A DNA stretch of 64,000 nt from Pseudomonas sp. DTU12.3 (GTDB lineage: Bacteria; Pseudomonadota; Gammaproteobacteria; Pseudomonadales; Pseudomonadaceae), in NCBI RefSeq assembly GCF_004124275.1, contig NZ_CP027218.1:5792501-5856500 (forward strand), given 5' to 3'. Every line of letters begins with the position of its first letter. Position 1 is the first letter of the stretch. The translations under genes were made by a program, and so were the position numbers. This document shows, in pieces, positions 34,028-43,105 of this stretch. The notes beneath the pieces are model-generated. The model was not told the origin of the DNA. It worked only from the letters and a program-made list of their open reading frames with translations, and did not search any database.

Positions 34028-35043
34028 GCCGTCGCTCCGCCTCGCAGGCTGGTGAACAGCGTTTGCAGCTCCGCCAGTTCCGGGCGACGGGCGATCACTG
34101 CTTCTATATAAGAGAAGAAGCGCGGCACGTCGGCCAGATAACGTGGTTTGCCGTCGCGATGGCAGATGCGGGCGAAGATGCCGATGACTTTCAGATGGCG
34201 CTGGACGCCCATCAGGTCGCTGGCGCGCAGGAAATCTTCGAAGTCCGGCTGGACTGGAATATTCAGCGCCGAAGCCTGTTGCCAGTAGCTTTCCAGCCAG
34301 CCGCGCACGCGCTCTTCAGGCCAACTCAGGAAAGCGTCCTTGAACAGGCAGGTCACGTCGTACGTCACCGGGCCATAGACCGCGTCCTGAAAATCCAGCA
34401 CGCCAGGGTTCGGTTCGCTGATCATCAGGTTGCGCGGCATGTAGTCGCGGTGAACCAGCACTTTGGGCTGCGCCAGGGCGCTGTCGATCAACAGATCACT
34501 GATGCGCTGCCATTGTTGCTGCTGGGTCGCATCGAACTCGATACCGAGTTCACGCTTCACGTACCACTCCGGGAACAGTTCCAGCTCACGGCGCAGCAAC
34601 GCCACGTCGTAACTCGGCAACGGTGCAACCATCGGCAACTGCTGAAAAGCCAGCAGCGCTTGCAGGGCATCGCTGAACAATTTGTCGGCATTTTCGTCAT
34701 CGATCACGTCGAGATAGGTCTTGTTGCCCAGGTCATTGAGCAAAAGAAATCCACGCTCGAGGTCTTCGGCATAAATTTTCGGCACGTTTATTCCGGATTT
34801 CGCCAGCAAAAAAGCGATATCCACGAACGGTTTGCAGTTTTCCTGCGGTGGCGGCGCGTCCATCACGACGAAGCTGCGACCGGCACCTTCCCAGCGGAAG
34901 TAACGGCGGAAACTCGCGTCGCTACTGGCCGCAGTCAACGTGGCCGGGGGCACGGCGCCCCAACCCTGATCTGCAAAAAGGATTGCCAACTGCTCATCGA
35001 GCCAAACTTTCAGGTGTTGCAAGCGTACATCTTGATCAGGCAT
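34024..35043 (-). CDS. amgK: N-acetylmuramate/N-acetylglucosamine kinase
   Basis: Anomeric sugar kinase that makes MurNAc-1-phosphate, feeding MurU. The 339-residue aminoglycoside-phosphotransferase-fold protein has the catalytic loop VLVHRDYMPRNLMI and the metal site LDFQDAVYGPVTYDV. It is divergent from lptD, so wall recycling and LPS export genes share an intergenic region. GGAG lies 9 bp before the ATG. Confidence 0.93.
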   Translation of the reverse strand: MPDQDVRLQHLKVWLDEQLAILFADQGWGAVPPATLTAASSDASFRRYFRWEGAGRSFVVMDAPPPQENCKPFVDIAFLLAKSGINVPKIYAEDLERGFLLLNDLGNKTYLDVIDDENADKLFSDALQALLAFQQLPMVAPLPSYDVALLRRELELFPEWYVKRELGIEFDATQQQQWQRISDLLIDSALAQPKVLVHRDYMPRNLMISEPNPGVLDFQDAVYGPVTYDVTCLFKDAFLSWPEERVRGWLESYWQQASALNIPVQPDFEDFLRASDLMGVQRHLKVIGIFARICHRDGKPRYLADVPRFFSYIEAVIARRPELAELQTLFTSLRGGATA

Positions 35044-35173
35044 TGCAAGGGTCTCCGACGGCGCTAGCCGTCAAGCGGGTCATGCTTTATTATCCAGCAT
35101 CTTTTTCAGACCATCGAGAGGCGTGCGGCCCACACCGCGGGCAGATGGCACGCAGGAAGCCCGGACTAATAAG

Positions 35174-37972
35174 ATGGCATTGAAATCCCCCGCGTTTCGT
35201 AAAAAATTTCCGTTGTTGGTAACCGGCAGTCTGCTGGCTATGCAACCTCTGGCCAGTCAATTCGTTGTCGCCGCCGAGCAGTATGACTGCTCCGTCTCGG
35301 CTTCGGGTGGTTGGGCCTGTGCGCCCAAATCAACCGCTGCAGCTTTGCCGCCACGACCAGTGCATGACGGCAGTGCCGTCAGTGCCACCGGCGAAGCGGC
35401 GAGCGAGAACGGTTCGGTTGCCGACACAGGCCCTAAAACGGCACTGGTCACCGAAGCCAAGGGCCGTGGCCTGAAATCCCGTAGCGAAGACTTCAGTCAC
35501 CTCGACTGGGTTCCGCGCGAGAAGCTCACCGCCGCCCAACTGGCCGAGACCGGTCCTTATTGCTCGGGTGCCTACATCGAGCCGACTCGTCCTGGCATGA
35601 ATGACAAGACGAACAAAAGCGATGCTCCGACCTTTATCGGCGCAAAAGCCTCGCGCTATAACACCGATGATCAAGTCGGTACGCTGGCCGGTGATGTTGT
35701 CCTGCGTCAGGGCAGCATGCAGGTCGAATCCGACGAGGCGAGCCTGTACCAGGCCGAGAGCCGCGCCGAACTCAGTGGCGACGTGCGCATCCGTGACAAT
35801 GGCGCACTGATCGTCGGCGACCACGCCGATGTACAGCTCGACACCGGTGAAGCCAAGGTCGACAACGCCGAATACGTGATGCACAAATCGCGCATCCGCG
35901 GTAACGCGCTGTACGCCAAGCGTGCGGAAAACGCGATCATCCGCTTGAAGGACGGCACGTACACCACGTGCGAACCGAACAGCAACGCGTGGCAACTCAA
36001 GGGCAACAACATCACCTTGAACCCGGCGACCGGTTTCGGTACCGCGACCAACGTGACGCTGCGCGTCAAAGACATCCCGATCCTGTACACGCCGTACATC
36101 TACTTCCCGATCGATGACCGTCGTCAATCGGGCTTCCTGCCGCCGACCATCGGCACCGGCAGCGATACCGGCTTCATGCTGGTCACCCCGTACTACTTCA
36201 ACCTGGCGCCGAACTACGATGCCACGTTGTACCCGCGCTACATGGCCAAGCATGGCATGTTGGTGGAGGGTGAGTTCCGTTACCTGACCAAGTCCAGCGA
36301 AGGTCAGTTCGGTGCGGCGTATCTGAACGACGAAGATACCGATCGCAGCAAGCAGACCGATTACGAAAAAAATCGCTACATGTACAACTGGCAGCACAAG
36401 GGCGGTCTCGACTCGCGTGTATTCACTCAGGTGGACTACACCAAGATCAGCGATCCGTATTACTTCCAGGATCTACAGACCGATCAGATCGGTGTAAAAA
36501 GCGAAGACTACGTGAACCAGCAAGGCTCCGTCAGCTATCGTGGCGACAGCTATACCGCTCGCTTGAATGCTCAGGCGTACCAACTGGCGACTGTTTCGAA
36601 CATCACGCCATATGACCGTCTGCCGCAGATCACTTTCAATGGTCAGCTGCCATACAATCCGCAAGGACTGCGTTTCGATTACGAGACGGAGCTGGTTCGC
36701 TTTGACCGTGATCTGAAAGACGGCAACTTCGTCAACGAAGACGGTTCTGTCGAGCGTCGGCTGGATAACAACGTGACCGGGCTGGCCCGGGCCACTGGCG
36801 ACCGACTCAACCTGAAGCCAGCTATCAGCCTGCCGATGGACTGGACTTATGGCTTCCTGAAGCCATCGGTCAAATACCAGTACACCCAGTACCAGCTTGA
36901 CCTGGACGGTACCGGCAAGTCGCAGATCGCAGCCTTGAGCCCTGAGCAACAGAAGCTGAACGGCCGATTCGACAGCAACGAGAATCGCGGTGTACCGATC
37001 GTCAGCATCGACAGTGGTCTCTACTTCGATCGCAATACCACTTGGTTCGGCAAGAACTATCGCCAGACCCTGGAACCTCGCCTGTTCTACCTCTATGTGC
37101 CTGAGAAAGATCAAGGCGACATCCCGGTATTCGACACCGGCGAATACACCTTCAACTATGCATCGCTGTTCCGCGACAACCGCTTCTCTGGCTCCGACCG
37201 TGTCGGTGACGAGAACAAGCTGTCGCTGGGTGTGACCAACCGCTGGATTGAAGAAGACGGCTTCGAGCGTCAACGCATCAGTGTCGGTCAGGCGCTGTAT
37301 TTCAAGGATCGCGAAGTTCAGTTGCCGGGTATCGATGCTAAAACCCGCGAAGACGCGCACTCCAATGTTTCTCCGTACGCGCTGGAATACGAATACCGCT
37401 GGAACCGCGACTGGCGCACCACTGCCGATTACAACTGGGATCCGGACAGCCGCAGCCCGCGTTCAGGCAGTGCGATGTTCCACTACCAGCCTGAAGCCAA
37501 CCCGAACAAGGTCATCAACGCTGGCTATCGCTATCGCAATGACCAGGTACGTTATGACCAGAACACCGGTAAGTGGTCGGTGGGCGGCGGTGACTACGGC
37601 ACCCCTGGCACTCCTGGCTACGTGAAGGATTACTACAAGATCCAGCAGCATGACTTCTCGGTCATCTGGCCGATCGTTCCACAGTGGAACGCGATCAGCC
37701 GCTGGCAGTACGACTACAACCGCAACCGTACACTGGAAGCCTTCGGTGGTTTCGAGTACGACAACTGCTGCTGGAAACTGCGCCTGATTAACCGTTACTG
37801 GGTCAGCTATGACGAAAACAGTCAGGACGCCCCACAAAACGAAAAAGGCGACCACGGCGTCTTCCTCCAAATTGTTCTGAAGGGACTCGGCGGCCTTACC
37901 GGCGCCAAGGTAGAGAGCTTCCTCGACAAAGGCATCCAAGGTTATCGTCAACGTGAAGACCAAGCTTTCTGA
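35174..37972 (+). CDS. lptD: LPS-assembly outer-membrane protein LptD
   Basis: Beta-barrel that, with LptE, inserts lipopolysaccharide into the outer leaflet. The 932-residue protein has a signal peptide (cleavage near VVAAEQ, about residue 33), a periplasmic OstA/LptA-like jellyroll (about 145-290, with TLAGDVVLRQGSMQVESDEA), and a large C-terminal barrel. Cysteines occur in YDCSV/WACAP and YCSGAY at the N-terminal end and as the adjacent pair DNCCWKL near the C terminus, consistent with the family's long-range disulfides. The Pseudomonas-specific N-terminal insert is present. The start at 35174 is used. Confidence 0.96.
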   Translation: MALKSPAFRKKFPLLVTGSLLAMQPLASQFVVAAEQYDCSVSASGGWACAPKSTAAALPPRPVHDGSAVSATGEAASENGSVADTGPKTALVTEAKGRGLKSRSEDFSHLDWVPREKLTAAQLAETGPYCSGAYIEPTRPGMNDKTNKSDAPTFIGAKASRYNTDDQVGTLAGDVVLRQGSMQVESDEASLYQAESRAELSGDVRIRDNGALIVGDHADVQLDTGEAKVDNAEYVMHKSRIRGNALYAKRAENAIIRLKDGTYTTCEPNSNAWQLKGNNITLNPATGFGTATNVTLRVKDIPILYTPYIYFPIDDRRQSGFLPPTIGTGSDTGFMLVTPYYFNLAPNYDATLYPRYMAKHGMLVEGEFRYLTKSSEGQFGAAYLNDEDTDRSKQTDYEKNRYMYNWQHKGGLDSRVFTQVDYTKISDPYYFQDLQTDQIGVKSEDYVNQQGSVSYRGDSYTARLNAQAYQLATVSNITPYDRLPQITFNGQLPYNPQGLRFDYETELVRFDRDLKDGNFVNEDGSVERRLDNNVTGLARATGDRLNLKPAISLPMDWTYGFLKPSVKYQYTQYQLDLDGTGKSQIAALSPEQQKLNGRFDSNENRGVPIVSIDSGLYFDRNTTWFGKNYRQTLEPRLFYLYVPEKDQGDIPVFDTGEYTFNYASLFRDNRFSGSDRVGDENKLSLGVTNRWIEEDGFERQRISVGQALYFKDREVQLPGIDAKTREDAHSNVSPYALEYEYRWNRDWRTTADYNWDPDSRSPRSGSAMFHYQPEANPNKVINAGYRYRNDQVRYDQNTGKWSVGGGDYGTPGTPGYVKDYYKIQQHDFSVIWPIVPQWNAISRWQYDYNRNRTLEAFGGFEYDNCCWKLRLINRYWVSYDENSQDAPQNEKGDHGVFLQIVLKGLGGLTGAKVESFLDKGIQGYRQREDQAF

Positions 37973-39269
37973 TTGTCTGCGCCCGCTGATGCTGGGCGCG
38001 TTGTTCCTGGGTACGGCGGCCAACGCCGCCGTACAGTCCATCGATAAAGTGGTAGCGATCGTCGACAACGACGTGGTCATGCAGAGCCAACTGGACCAGC
38101 GTGTTCACGAAGTTCAACAGACCATCGCCAAGCGTGGGGGTGGCTCGCCACCTCCAGGCGTACTGGATCAGCAGGTGCTTGAGCGCCTGATCGTCGAAAA
38201 CCTGCAATTGCAGATCGGCGAACGCTCCGGCATCCGCATCACCGATGAAGAACTGAACCAGGCTGTCGGTACGATTGCCCAGCGCAACAATATGACCGTG
38301 GATCAATTCCGCGCCGCCCTGGCTCACGATGGTCTGTCTTATGACGACGCCCGTGACCAGATCAAGCGTGAGATGATCATCAGCCGTGTTCGTCAACGCC
38401 GTGTGGCAGAGCGCATCCAGGTTTCCGAGCAGGAAGTGAAAAACTTTCTCGCCTCCGACCTGGGCAAGATGCAACTGTCCGAAGAACTGCACCTGGCCAA
38501 CATCCTCATCCCGACACCGGAAAGCGCCAACTCTGAAGCCATTCAGAGCGCTGCCCGTCAGGCCATGGACGTTTACCAGCAACTCAAGCAAGGCGCTGAC
38601 TTCGGTCAACTGGCCGTTGCCAAATCCGGTAGCGACAACGCCCTGGAAGGCGGCGACATGGGCTGGCGTAAAGCCGCGCAACTGCCACCGCCGTTCGACC
38701 GCGAGCTGAGCAGCATGGCGGTCGGTGACATCACGCAGCCTGCACGCACTCCGGGTGGTTTCATCATCCTGAAGCTGCTGGCCAAGCGTGGCGGCGAAGC
38801 GCAGATGCGCGACGAAGTGCATGTGCGCCACATTCTGGTCAAGCCAAGCCCGATCCGCGACGAAGCCAAGACCAAGGCGCTGGTTCAATCCTTGTATGAC
38901 CGCATCCTGGCAGGTGAAGATTTCGCCGAACTGGCGAAGAGCTACTCCGAAGACCCGGGTTCGGCCCTCAACGGCGGCGATCTGAACTGGATCGATCCGA
39001 ACGCACTGGTACCGGAATTCCGCGAAGTGATGGCCAAGACTCCACAAGGTCAGCTGTCCAAGCCATTCCAGACCCAATACGGCTGGCACGTTCTCGAAGT
39101 CCTTGGCCGTCGTGCCACTGACAGCACCGAACAGGCCCGTGAGCAGCAAGCGATGACCGTACTGCGTAACCGCAAATACGACGAAGAGCTGCAAACCTGG
39201 CTGCGTCAGATCCGTGACGAAGCGTACGTAGAGATCAAACTCCCTGGTGCAGACCAGGCAGCGCAGTGA
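37953..39269 (+). CDS. surA: Periplasmic chaperone and peptidyl-prolyl isomerase SurA
   Basis: Chaperone for outer-membrane proteins, including LptD. The 438-residue protein has a signal peptide (cleavage after ANA, about residue 25), the N-terminal core (SIDKVVAIVDNDVVMQSQLDQRV), and two parvulin domains (from ELHLANILIPTPE and VHVRHILVKPSPI). It starts with GTG at 37953, inside the last 20 bp of lptD in another frame, so translation is probably coupled. Confidence 0.95.
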   Translation: MKTKLSDCLRPLMLGALFLGTAANAAVQSIDKVVAIVDNDVVMQSQLDQRVHEVQQTIAKRGGGSPPPGVLDQQVLERLIVENLQLQIGERSGIRITDEELNQAVGTIAQRNNMTVDQFRAALAHDGLSYDDARDQIKREMIISRVRQRRVAERIQVSEQEVKNFLASDLGKMQLSEELHLANILIPTPESANSEAIQSAARQAMDVYQQLKQGADFGQLAVAKSGSDNALEGGDMGWRKAAQLPPPFDRELSSMAVGDITQPARTPGGFIILKLLAKRGGEAQMRDEVHVRHILVKPSPIRDEAKTKALVQSLYDRILAGEDFAELAKSYSEDPGSALNGGDLNWIDPNALVPEFREVMAKTPQGQLSKPFQTQYGWHVLEVLGRRATDSTEQAREQQAMTVLRNRKYDEELQTWLRQIRDEAYVEIKLPGADQAAQ

Positions 39270-40255
39270 AACCCAAACGTTTCGCGCTGACACCCGGCGA
39301 ACCAGCCGGCATCGGTCCCGACCTGTGCCTGCTGCTCGCCTCGCAAGCCCAGCCACATCCCCTGATTGCCATCACCAGCCGCGACCTGCTCAAAGAGCGG
39401 GCCGCGCAGCTGGGGCTGGCCGTCAATCTGCTGGATGTCGCGCCAAGTCACTGGCCGGACGCTCCGGCACCCGCAGGCAGCCTGTATGTCTGGGATACGC
39501 CGCTCAGCGCCCCGGTGGTGGCCGGGCAACTGGACAAGGCCAACGCCGCTTTCGTCCTCGAAACCCTGACCCGTGCCGGCAACGGCTGCCTCAACGGCGA
39601 CTTCGCCGGGATGATCACTGCGCCGGTGCACAAAGGCGTGATCAACGAGTCGGGCATCGCATTCTCCGGACACACTGAATTTCTCGCAGACCTGACCCAT
39701 ACCGCCCAGGTCGTGATGATGCTGGCGACACGCGGCTTGCGTGTGGCACTCGTCACCACTCACCTGCCCCTGCGCGAGATCGCCGATGCGATCACGCCGC
39801 AGCGGCTGGAACGGGTCACGCGGATCCTGCACAGCGACCTGCAAAACAAATTCGGCATCGCCCGGCCACGCATTCTGGTTTGCGGGCTTAACCCGCACGC
39901 CGGTGAAGGCGGCCACCTGGGCCATGAAGAAATCGACATCATCGAACCCACATTAGAGCGCCTGCGCGGCGAGGGCATGGACCTTCGTGGCCCGCTGCCT
40001 GCCGACACTCTGTTTACCCCCAAATATCTGGAGCACTGCGACGCAGTGCTGGCGATGTACCACGACCAGGGTTTGCCTGTGCTCAAGTACAAAGGCTTCG
40101 GCGCTGCCGTCAACGTGACACTGGGCCTGCCGATTATCCGCACCTCGGTCGACCACGGCACCGCCCTGGATCTGGCCGGCAGCGGCAAGATCGACACCGG
40201 CAGCCTGCAAGTCGCCCTGGAAACCGCCTACCAGATGGCCGAGACCCGTTTATGA
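39266..40255 (+). CDS. pdxA: 4-hydroxythreonine-4-phosphate dehydrogenase
   Basis: Oxidises 4-phosphohydroxy-L-threonine in pyridoxal phosphate synthesis. The 329-residue protein has TPGEPAGIGPDL, the metal-binding SGHTEFLADLT histidine, LNPHAGEGGHLGHEE and the MYHDQGLPVLKYKGFG segment. It starts with GTG and overlaps surA by 4 bp. Confidence 0.96.
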   Translation: MKPKRFALTPGEPAGIGPDLCLLLASQAQPHPLIAITSRDLLKERAAQLGLAVNLLDVAPSHWPDAPAPAGSLYVWDTPLSAPVVAGQLDKANAAFVLETLTRAGNGCLNGDFAGMITAPVHKGVINESGIAFSGHTEFLADLTHTAQVVMMLATRGLRVALVTTHLPLREIADAITPQRLERVTRILHSDLQNKFGIARPRILVCGLNPHAGEGGHLGHEEIDIIEPTLERLRGEGMDLRGPLPADTLFTPKYLEHCDAVLAMYHDQGLPVLKYKGFGAAVNVTLGLPIIRTSVDHGTALDLAGSGKIDTGSLQVALETAYQMAETRL

Positions 40256-41070
40256 CCGAGCTATATCAACACAAGGCGCGCAAACGCTTTGGCCAGAACT
40301 TCCTGCACGATGCCGGCGTCATCGACCGCATCCTGCGCTCCATCCACGCCAAAGCCGACGACCGCCTGCTGGAAATCGGCCCGGGCCAGGGCGCGCTGAC
40401 CGCCGGCCTGTTGTCCTCCGGCGCGCAACTCGATGTGGTGGAACTGGACAAGGATCTGATCCCGATCCTCAACCAGCAGTTTGCCGGCAAGAGCAATTTC
40501 AACCTGCACCAGGGCGACGCGCTGAAGTTTGACTTCAACTCGCTCAATGCCGCGCCGAACAGCCTGCGAGTGGTCGGTAACCTGCCGTACAACATCTCGA
40601 CGCCGCTGATTTTTCACCTGTTGAACAACGCCGGCATCATTCGCGACATGCATTTCATGTTGCAGAAGGAAGTGGTCGAGCGTCTGGCCGCAGGCCCTGG
40701 CGGCGGTGACTGGGGTCGCCTGTCGATCATGGTTCAGTACCACTGCCGCGTAGAGCACCTGTTCAACGTCGGTCCGGGCGCGTTCAACCCGCCGCCGAAA
40801 GTCGACTCGGCCATCGTCCGACTGGTGCCGCACGCGGTGCTGCCGCACCCGGCCAAGGATCACAAACTGCTGGAGCGCGTCGTCCGCGAAGCCTTCAACC
40901 AGCGCCGCAAAACCCTGCGCAACACACTCAAGCAATTGCTCAGCAATGCCGAGATCGAAGCCGCCGGTGTCGATGGCAGCCTGCGTCCGGAGCAACTGGA
41001 CCTGGCCGCGTTCGTACGCCTGGCCGACCAGCTCGCCATACAAGTCCCGGCCTCCCCCGCCGCCGACTGA
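40252..41070 (+). CDS. rsmA: 16S rRNA dimethyladenosine transferase
   Basis: Dimethylates two adjacent adenines near the 3' end of 16S rRNA (also named KsgA). The 272-residue protein has KRFGQNFLHD, the SAM-binding LEIGPGQGALTAGLL and the catalytic NLPYNIS. It overlaps pdxA by 4 bp. Confidence 0.97.
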   Translation: MTELYQHKARKRFGQNFLHDAGVIDRILRSIHAKADDRLLEIGPGQGALTAGLLSSGAQLDVVELDKDLIPILNQQFAGKSNFNLHQGDALKFDFNSLNAAPNSLRVVGNLPYNISTPLIFHLLNNAGIIRDMHFMLQKEVVERLAAGPGGGDWGRLSIMVQYHCRVEHLFNVGPGAFNPPPKVDSAIVRLVPHAVLPHPAKDHKLLERVVREAFNQRRKTLRNTLKQLLSNAEIEAAGVDGSLRPEQLDLAAFVRLADQLAIQVPASPAAD

Positions 41071-41183
41071 CAAGCGATGAACGCTATCGGGCAGGACGCC
41101 ACTCTGGTTTACTGCCCGATACTTGCCTAGACTGATTCCCCATCAGCTACGCCCCGCGTTCCGCTTCGTTTAAGGCCTTTTGC

Positions 41184-41564
41184 ATGTCCGATTCCCGTTA
41201 CCAGGTCGATGTCAGTGTCGTTACCCGCTATCTGGCAGACCAATCGCAACCCGAGCACGACCGCTTCGCCTTCGCCTACACCATCACCGTGCAGAACAAT
41301 GGCGAGCAGCCTGCGCGCCTGATGTCGCGACATTGGGTGATCACCGATGGCGACGGGCATGTCGAAGAAGTGCGCGGCGCCGGTGTCGTCGGCCAGCAAC
41401 CTCTGATCGACGCAGGCCAGAGCCATACCTACAGCAGCGGCACGGTGATGACCACCAAGGTCGGCACCATGCAGGGCACTTACGAAATGGTCGCCACCGA
41501 CGGCAAACATTTCGACGCCATCATCAAGCCGTTCCGTCTCGCCGTACCCGGAGCTCTGCACTGA
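41184..41564 (+). CDS. apaG: ApaG protein
   Basis: Small beta-sandwich protein of 126 residues with the conserved RYQVDVSVVTRYL start and the GVVGQQPLIDAGQSHTYSSGT segment. Its role is unclear, though a link with Co/Mg resistance in enterics is reported. AAGG lies 8 bp before the ATG. The stop codon overlaps the apaH start by one base (TGATG). Confidence 0.93.
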   Translation: MSDSRYQVDVSVVTRYLADQSQPEHDRFAFAYTITVQNNGEQPARLMSRHWVITDGDGHVEEVRGAGVVGQQPLIDAGQSHTYSSGTVMTTKVGTMQGTYEMVATDGKHFDAIIKPFRLAVPGALH

Positions 41565-42445
41565 TGGCAACGTATGCCGTCGGCGACCTGCAAGGCTGCC
41601 TCGAACCGCTCAAGTGCCTGCTCAAGCAAGTGGCGTTCGACCCCAAGCTCGATCGCCTGTGGCTGGTCGGCGATCTGGTCAACCGTGGCCCGCAATCGCT
41701 GGAAACCCTGCGTTTTCTGTACGGCATGCGCGAATCGCTGGTCTGCGTACTGGGTAATCACGATCTGCATTTGCTGGCAGCGGCGAAAAACATCGAGCGC
41801 CTGAAGAAGTCCGACACCCTGCGCGAGATTCTCGAGGCGCCGGACAGCGCCGAATTGCTGGAATGGGTACGCCAGCAAAAGCTGATGCATTACGACGAAA
41901 CACGCGATGTCGCCATGGTGCATGCCGGCATTCCACCGCAATGGTCGCTGAGCCGCGCGTTGAAGTGCGCCGCCGAAGTCGAAGCCGTCCTGCGGGACGA
42001 CAATCTGTTCCCTGCCTACCTCGACGGCATGTACGGCAACGATCCGGCGAAATGGGACAACGATCTCAAAGGCGTGACCCGTTTGCGCGTCATCACCAAC
42101 TATTTCACGCGCATGCGCTTTTGCACCGCCGAAGGCAAACTCGACCTCAAGAGCAAAGAAGGCCTCGACACTGCCCCTCCCGGATTCAAACCTTGGTTCC
42201 AGCACAAGGAGCGCAAGACCCGCGGCTTGCGGATTATCTTCGGTCACTGGGCAGCACTCGAAGGCAACATCCATGAGCCGGGTATCTCGGCGCTGGACAC
42301 CGGTTGCGTCTGGGGCGGCAGCCTGACCCTGATGAACGTCGACAGCGGCGAACGCCTGTCATGCAAATGCGACGAACACGGCGGCCTCGCCCAGACTGTC
42401 GCACCACTTATCCCCGAAACTTCGCCAGTCAGCGCACCGCGTTAG
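41564..42445 (+). CDS. apaH: Bis(5'-nucleosyl)-tetraphosphatase, symmetrical
   Basis: Hydrolyses Ap4A to two ADP and can also remove Np4 caps from RNA. The 293-residue metallophosphatase has the motifs AVGDLQGC, VGDLVNRGP, LGNHDLHLLA and VHAGIPPQW. The start at 41564 overlaps apaG. The frame is open further upstream, through apaG in a different frame, and that part is not coding. Confidence 0.95.
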   Translation: MATYAVGDLQGCLEPLKCLLKQVAFDPKLDRLWLVGDLVNRGPQSLETLRFLYGMRESLVCVLGNHDLHLLAAAKNIERLKKSDTLREILEAPDSAELLEWVRQQKLMHYDETRDVAMVHAGIPPQWSLSRALKCAAEVEAVLRDDNLFPAYLDGMYGNDPAKWDNDLKGVTRLRVITNYFTRMRFCTAEGKLDLKSKEGLDTAPPGFKPWFQHKERKTRGLRIIFGHWAALEGNIHEPGISALDTGCVWGGSLTLMNVDSGERLSCKCDEHGGLAQTVAPLIPETSPVSAPR

Positions 42446-42478
42446 ACTGCGCTTTCAGCCGAGCAACAGGAACCCGCC

Positions 42479-42808
42479 ATGAGCGAATTCAAACGAATCC
42501 CCCCGGAACAGGCCCAGGCCCTGCGTGAACAAGGTGCTGTCGTCGTCGACGTACGCGACCCGGCGACTTTTGCCGCCCTGCACATCAGCGGCTCGAAGCA
42601 TCTGGACAATCATTCCCTGCACGCTTTCATCCAAGGCGCCGACCTTGATGCACCGACCGTGGTTGTCTGCTACCACGGCAATTCCAGTCAGGGTGCTGCG
42701 GCTTACCTGATCAGCCAAGGCTTCTCCGACGTCTACAGCATGGACGGCGGCTTTGAGCTGTGGCGTACGACTTATCCTGCGGAAACTGCCCAAGGCACCG
42801 CCGAATAA
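42479..42808 (+). CDS. glpE: Thiosulfate sulfurtransferase GlpE
   Basis: Single-domain rhodanese of 109 residues. The active-site cysteine is in VVVCYHGNSSQGAA, and VVDVRDPATFAALHISGS is the N-terminal rhodanese signature. AGGA precedes the ATG. It closes the surA-pdxA-rsmA-apaGH-glpE run. Confidence 0.92.
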   Translation: MSEFKRIPPEQAQALREQGAVVVDVRDPATFAALHISGSKHLDNHSLHAFIQGADLDAPTVVVCYHGNSSQGAAAYLISQGFSDVYSMDGGFELWRTTYPAETAQGTAE

Positions 42809-42913
42809 TTTTTTTGCAACGCGCAGGCCCCGGCTCCCGTGGGCCTGCGCGGGCAGACGAACGGTCTTGCCACACATAATTACGTATCTCGCCTTTACCT
42901 CCCGAATTCCCAA

Positions 42914-42923
42914 CTATCCTTAA
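42914..42923 (+). promoter_or_regulatory. Candidate sigma-S -10 element for prkA
   Basis: CTATCCTTAA differs by one base from the extended sigma-S -10 core CTATACTTAA. The homologous yeaGH operon of E. coli is RpoS-controlled, which fits, but no -35 is evident and the match is short. Confidence 0.4.
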
Positions 42924-42982
42924 GCCCAGGCCATCCAAAACAGGGGAGAGCCGGTACACCGGCGCACGGGTCATCGGGAGTG

Positions 42983-43009
42983 ACTTTCGCGATTGTCGAT
43001 CGTGAAAGT
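42983..43009 (+). promoter_or_regulatory. Stem-loop in the prkA leader
   Basis: ACTTTCGCGAT and ATCGTGAAAGT form an 11-bp stem (one G-U in RNA) with loop TGTCG. No T run follows, so it is not a simple terminator. It lies about 95 bp before the ATG. Confidence 0.5.
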
Positions 43010-43105
43010 GTTCTGGGGGGTAAACAAACAGCTGCCGTAGCGGTTGTTTGCCAGCATCGACTGAGTGATCCGGCGTCGGCTCCACGTATCGAGCGAGGTG
43101 ACGTC

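Larger units (their letters stand above)
42809..43105. other. prkA upstream region
   Basis: A 297-bp gap before prkA with no gene. It carries an RpoS-type -10 candidate (42914-42923), a strong stem-loop (42983-43009) and a weaker inverted repeat (AAACAA...TTGTTT, about 43022-43050), suggesting a long structured 5' untranslated region. The in-frame upward extension of the prkA frame to 42839 has no family similarity. Confidence 0.5.

Noticed and set aside
41180..41563. Upstream extension of the apaH frame through apaG
   Set aside because: It overlaps apaG in another frame and does not resemble ApaH; the ATG at 41564 gives the family start.
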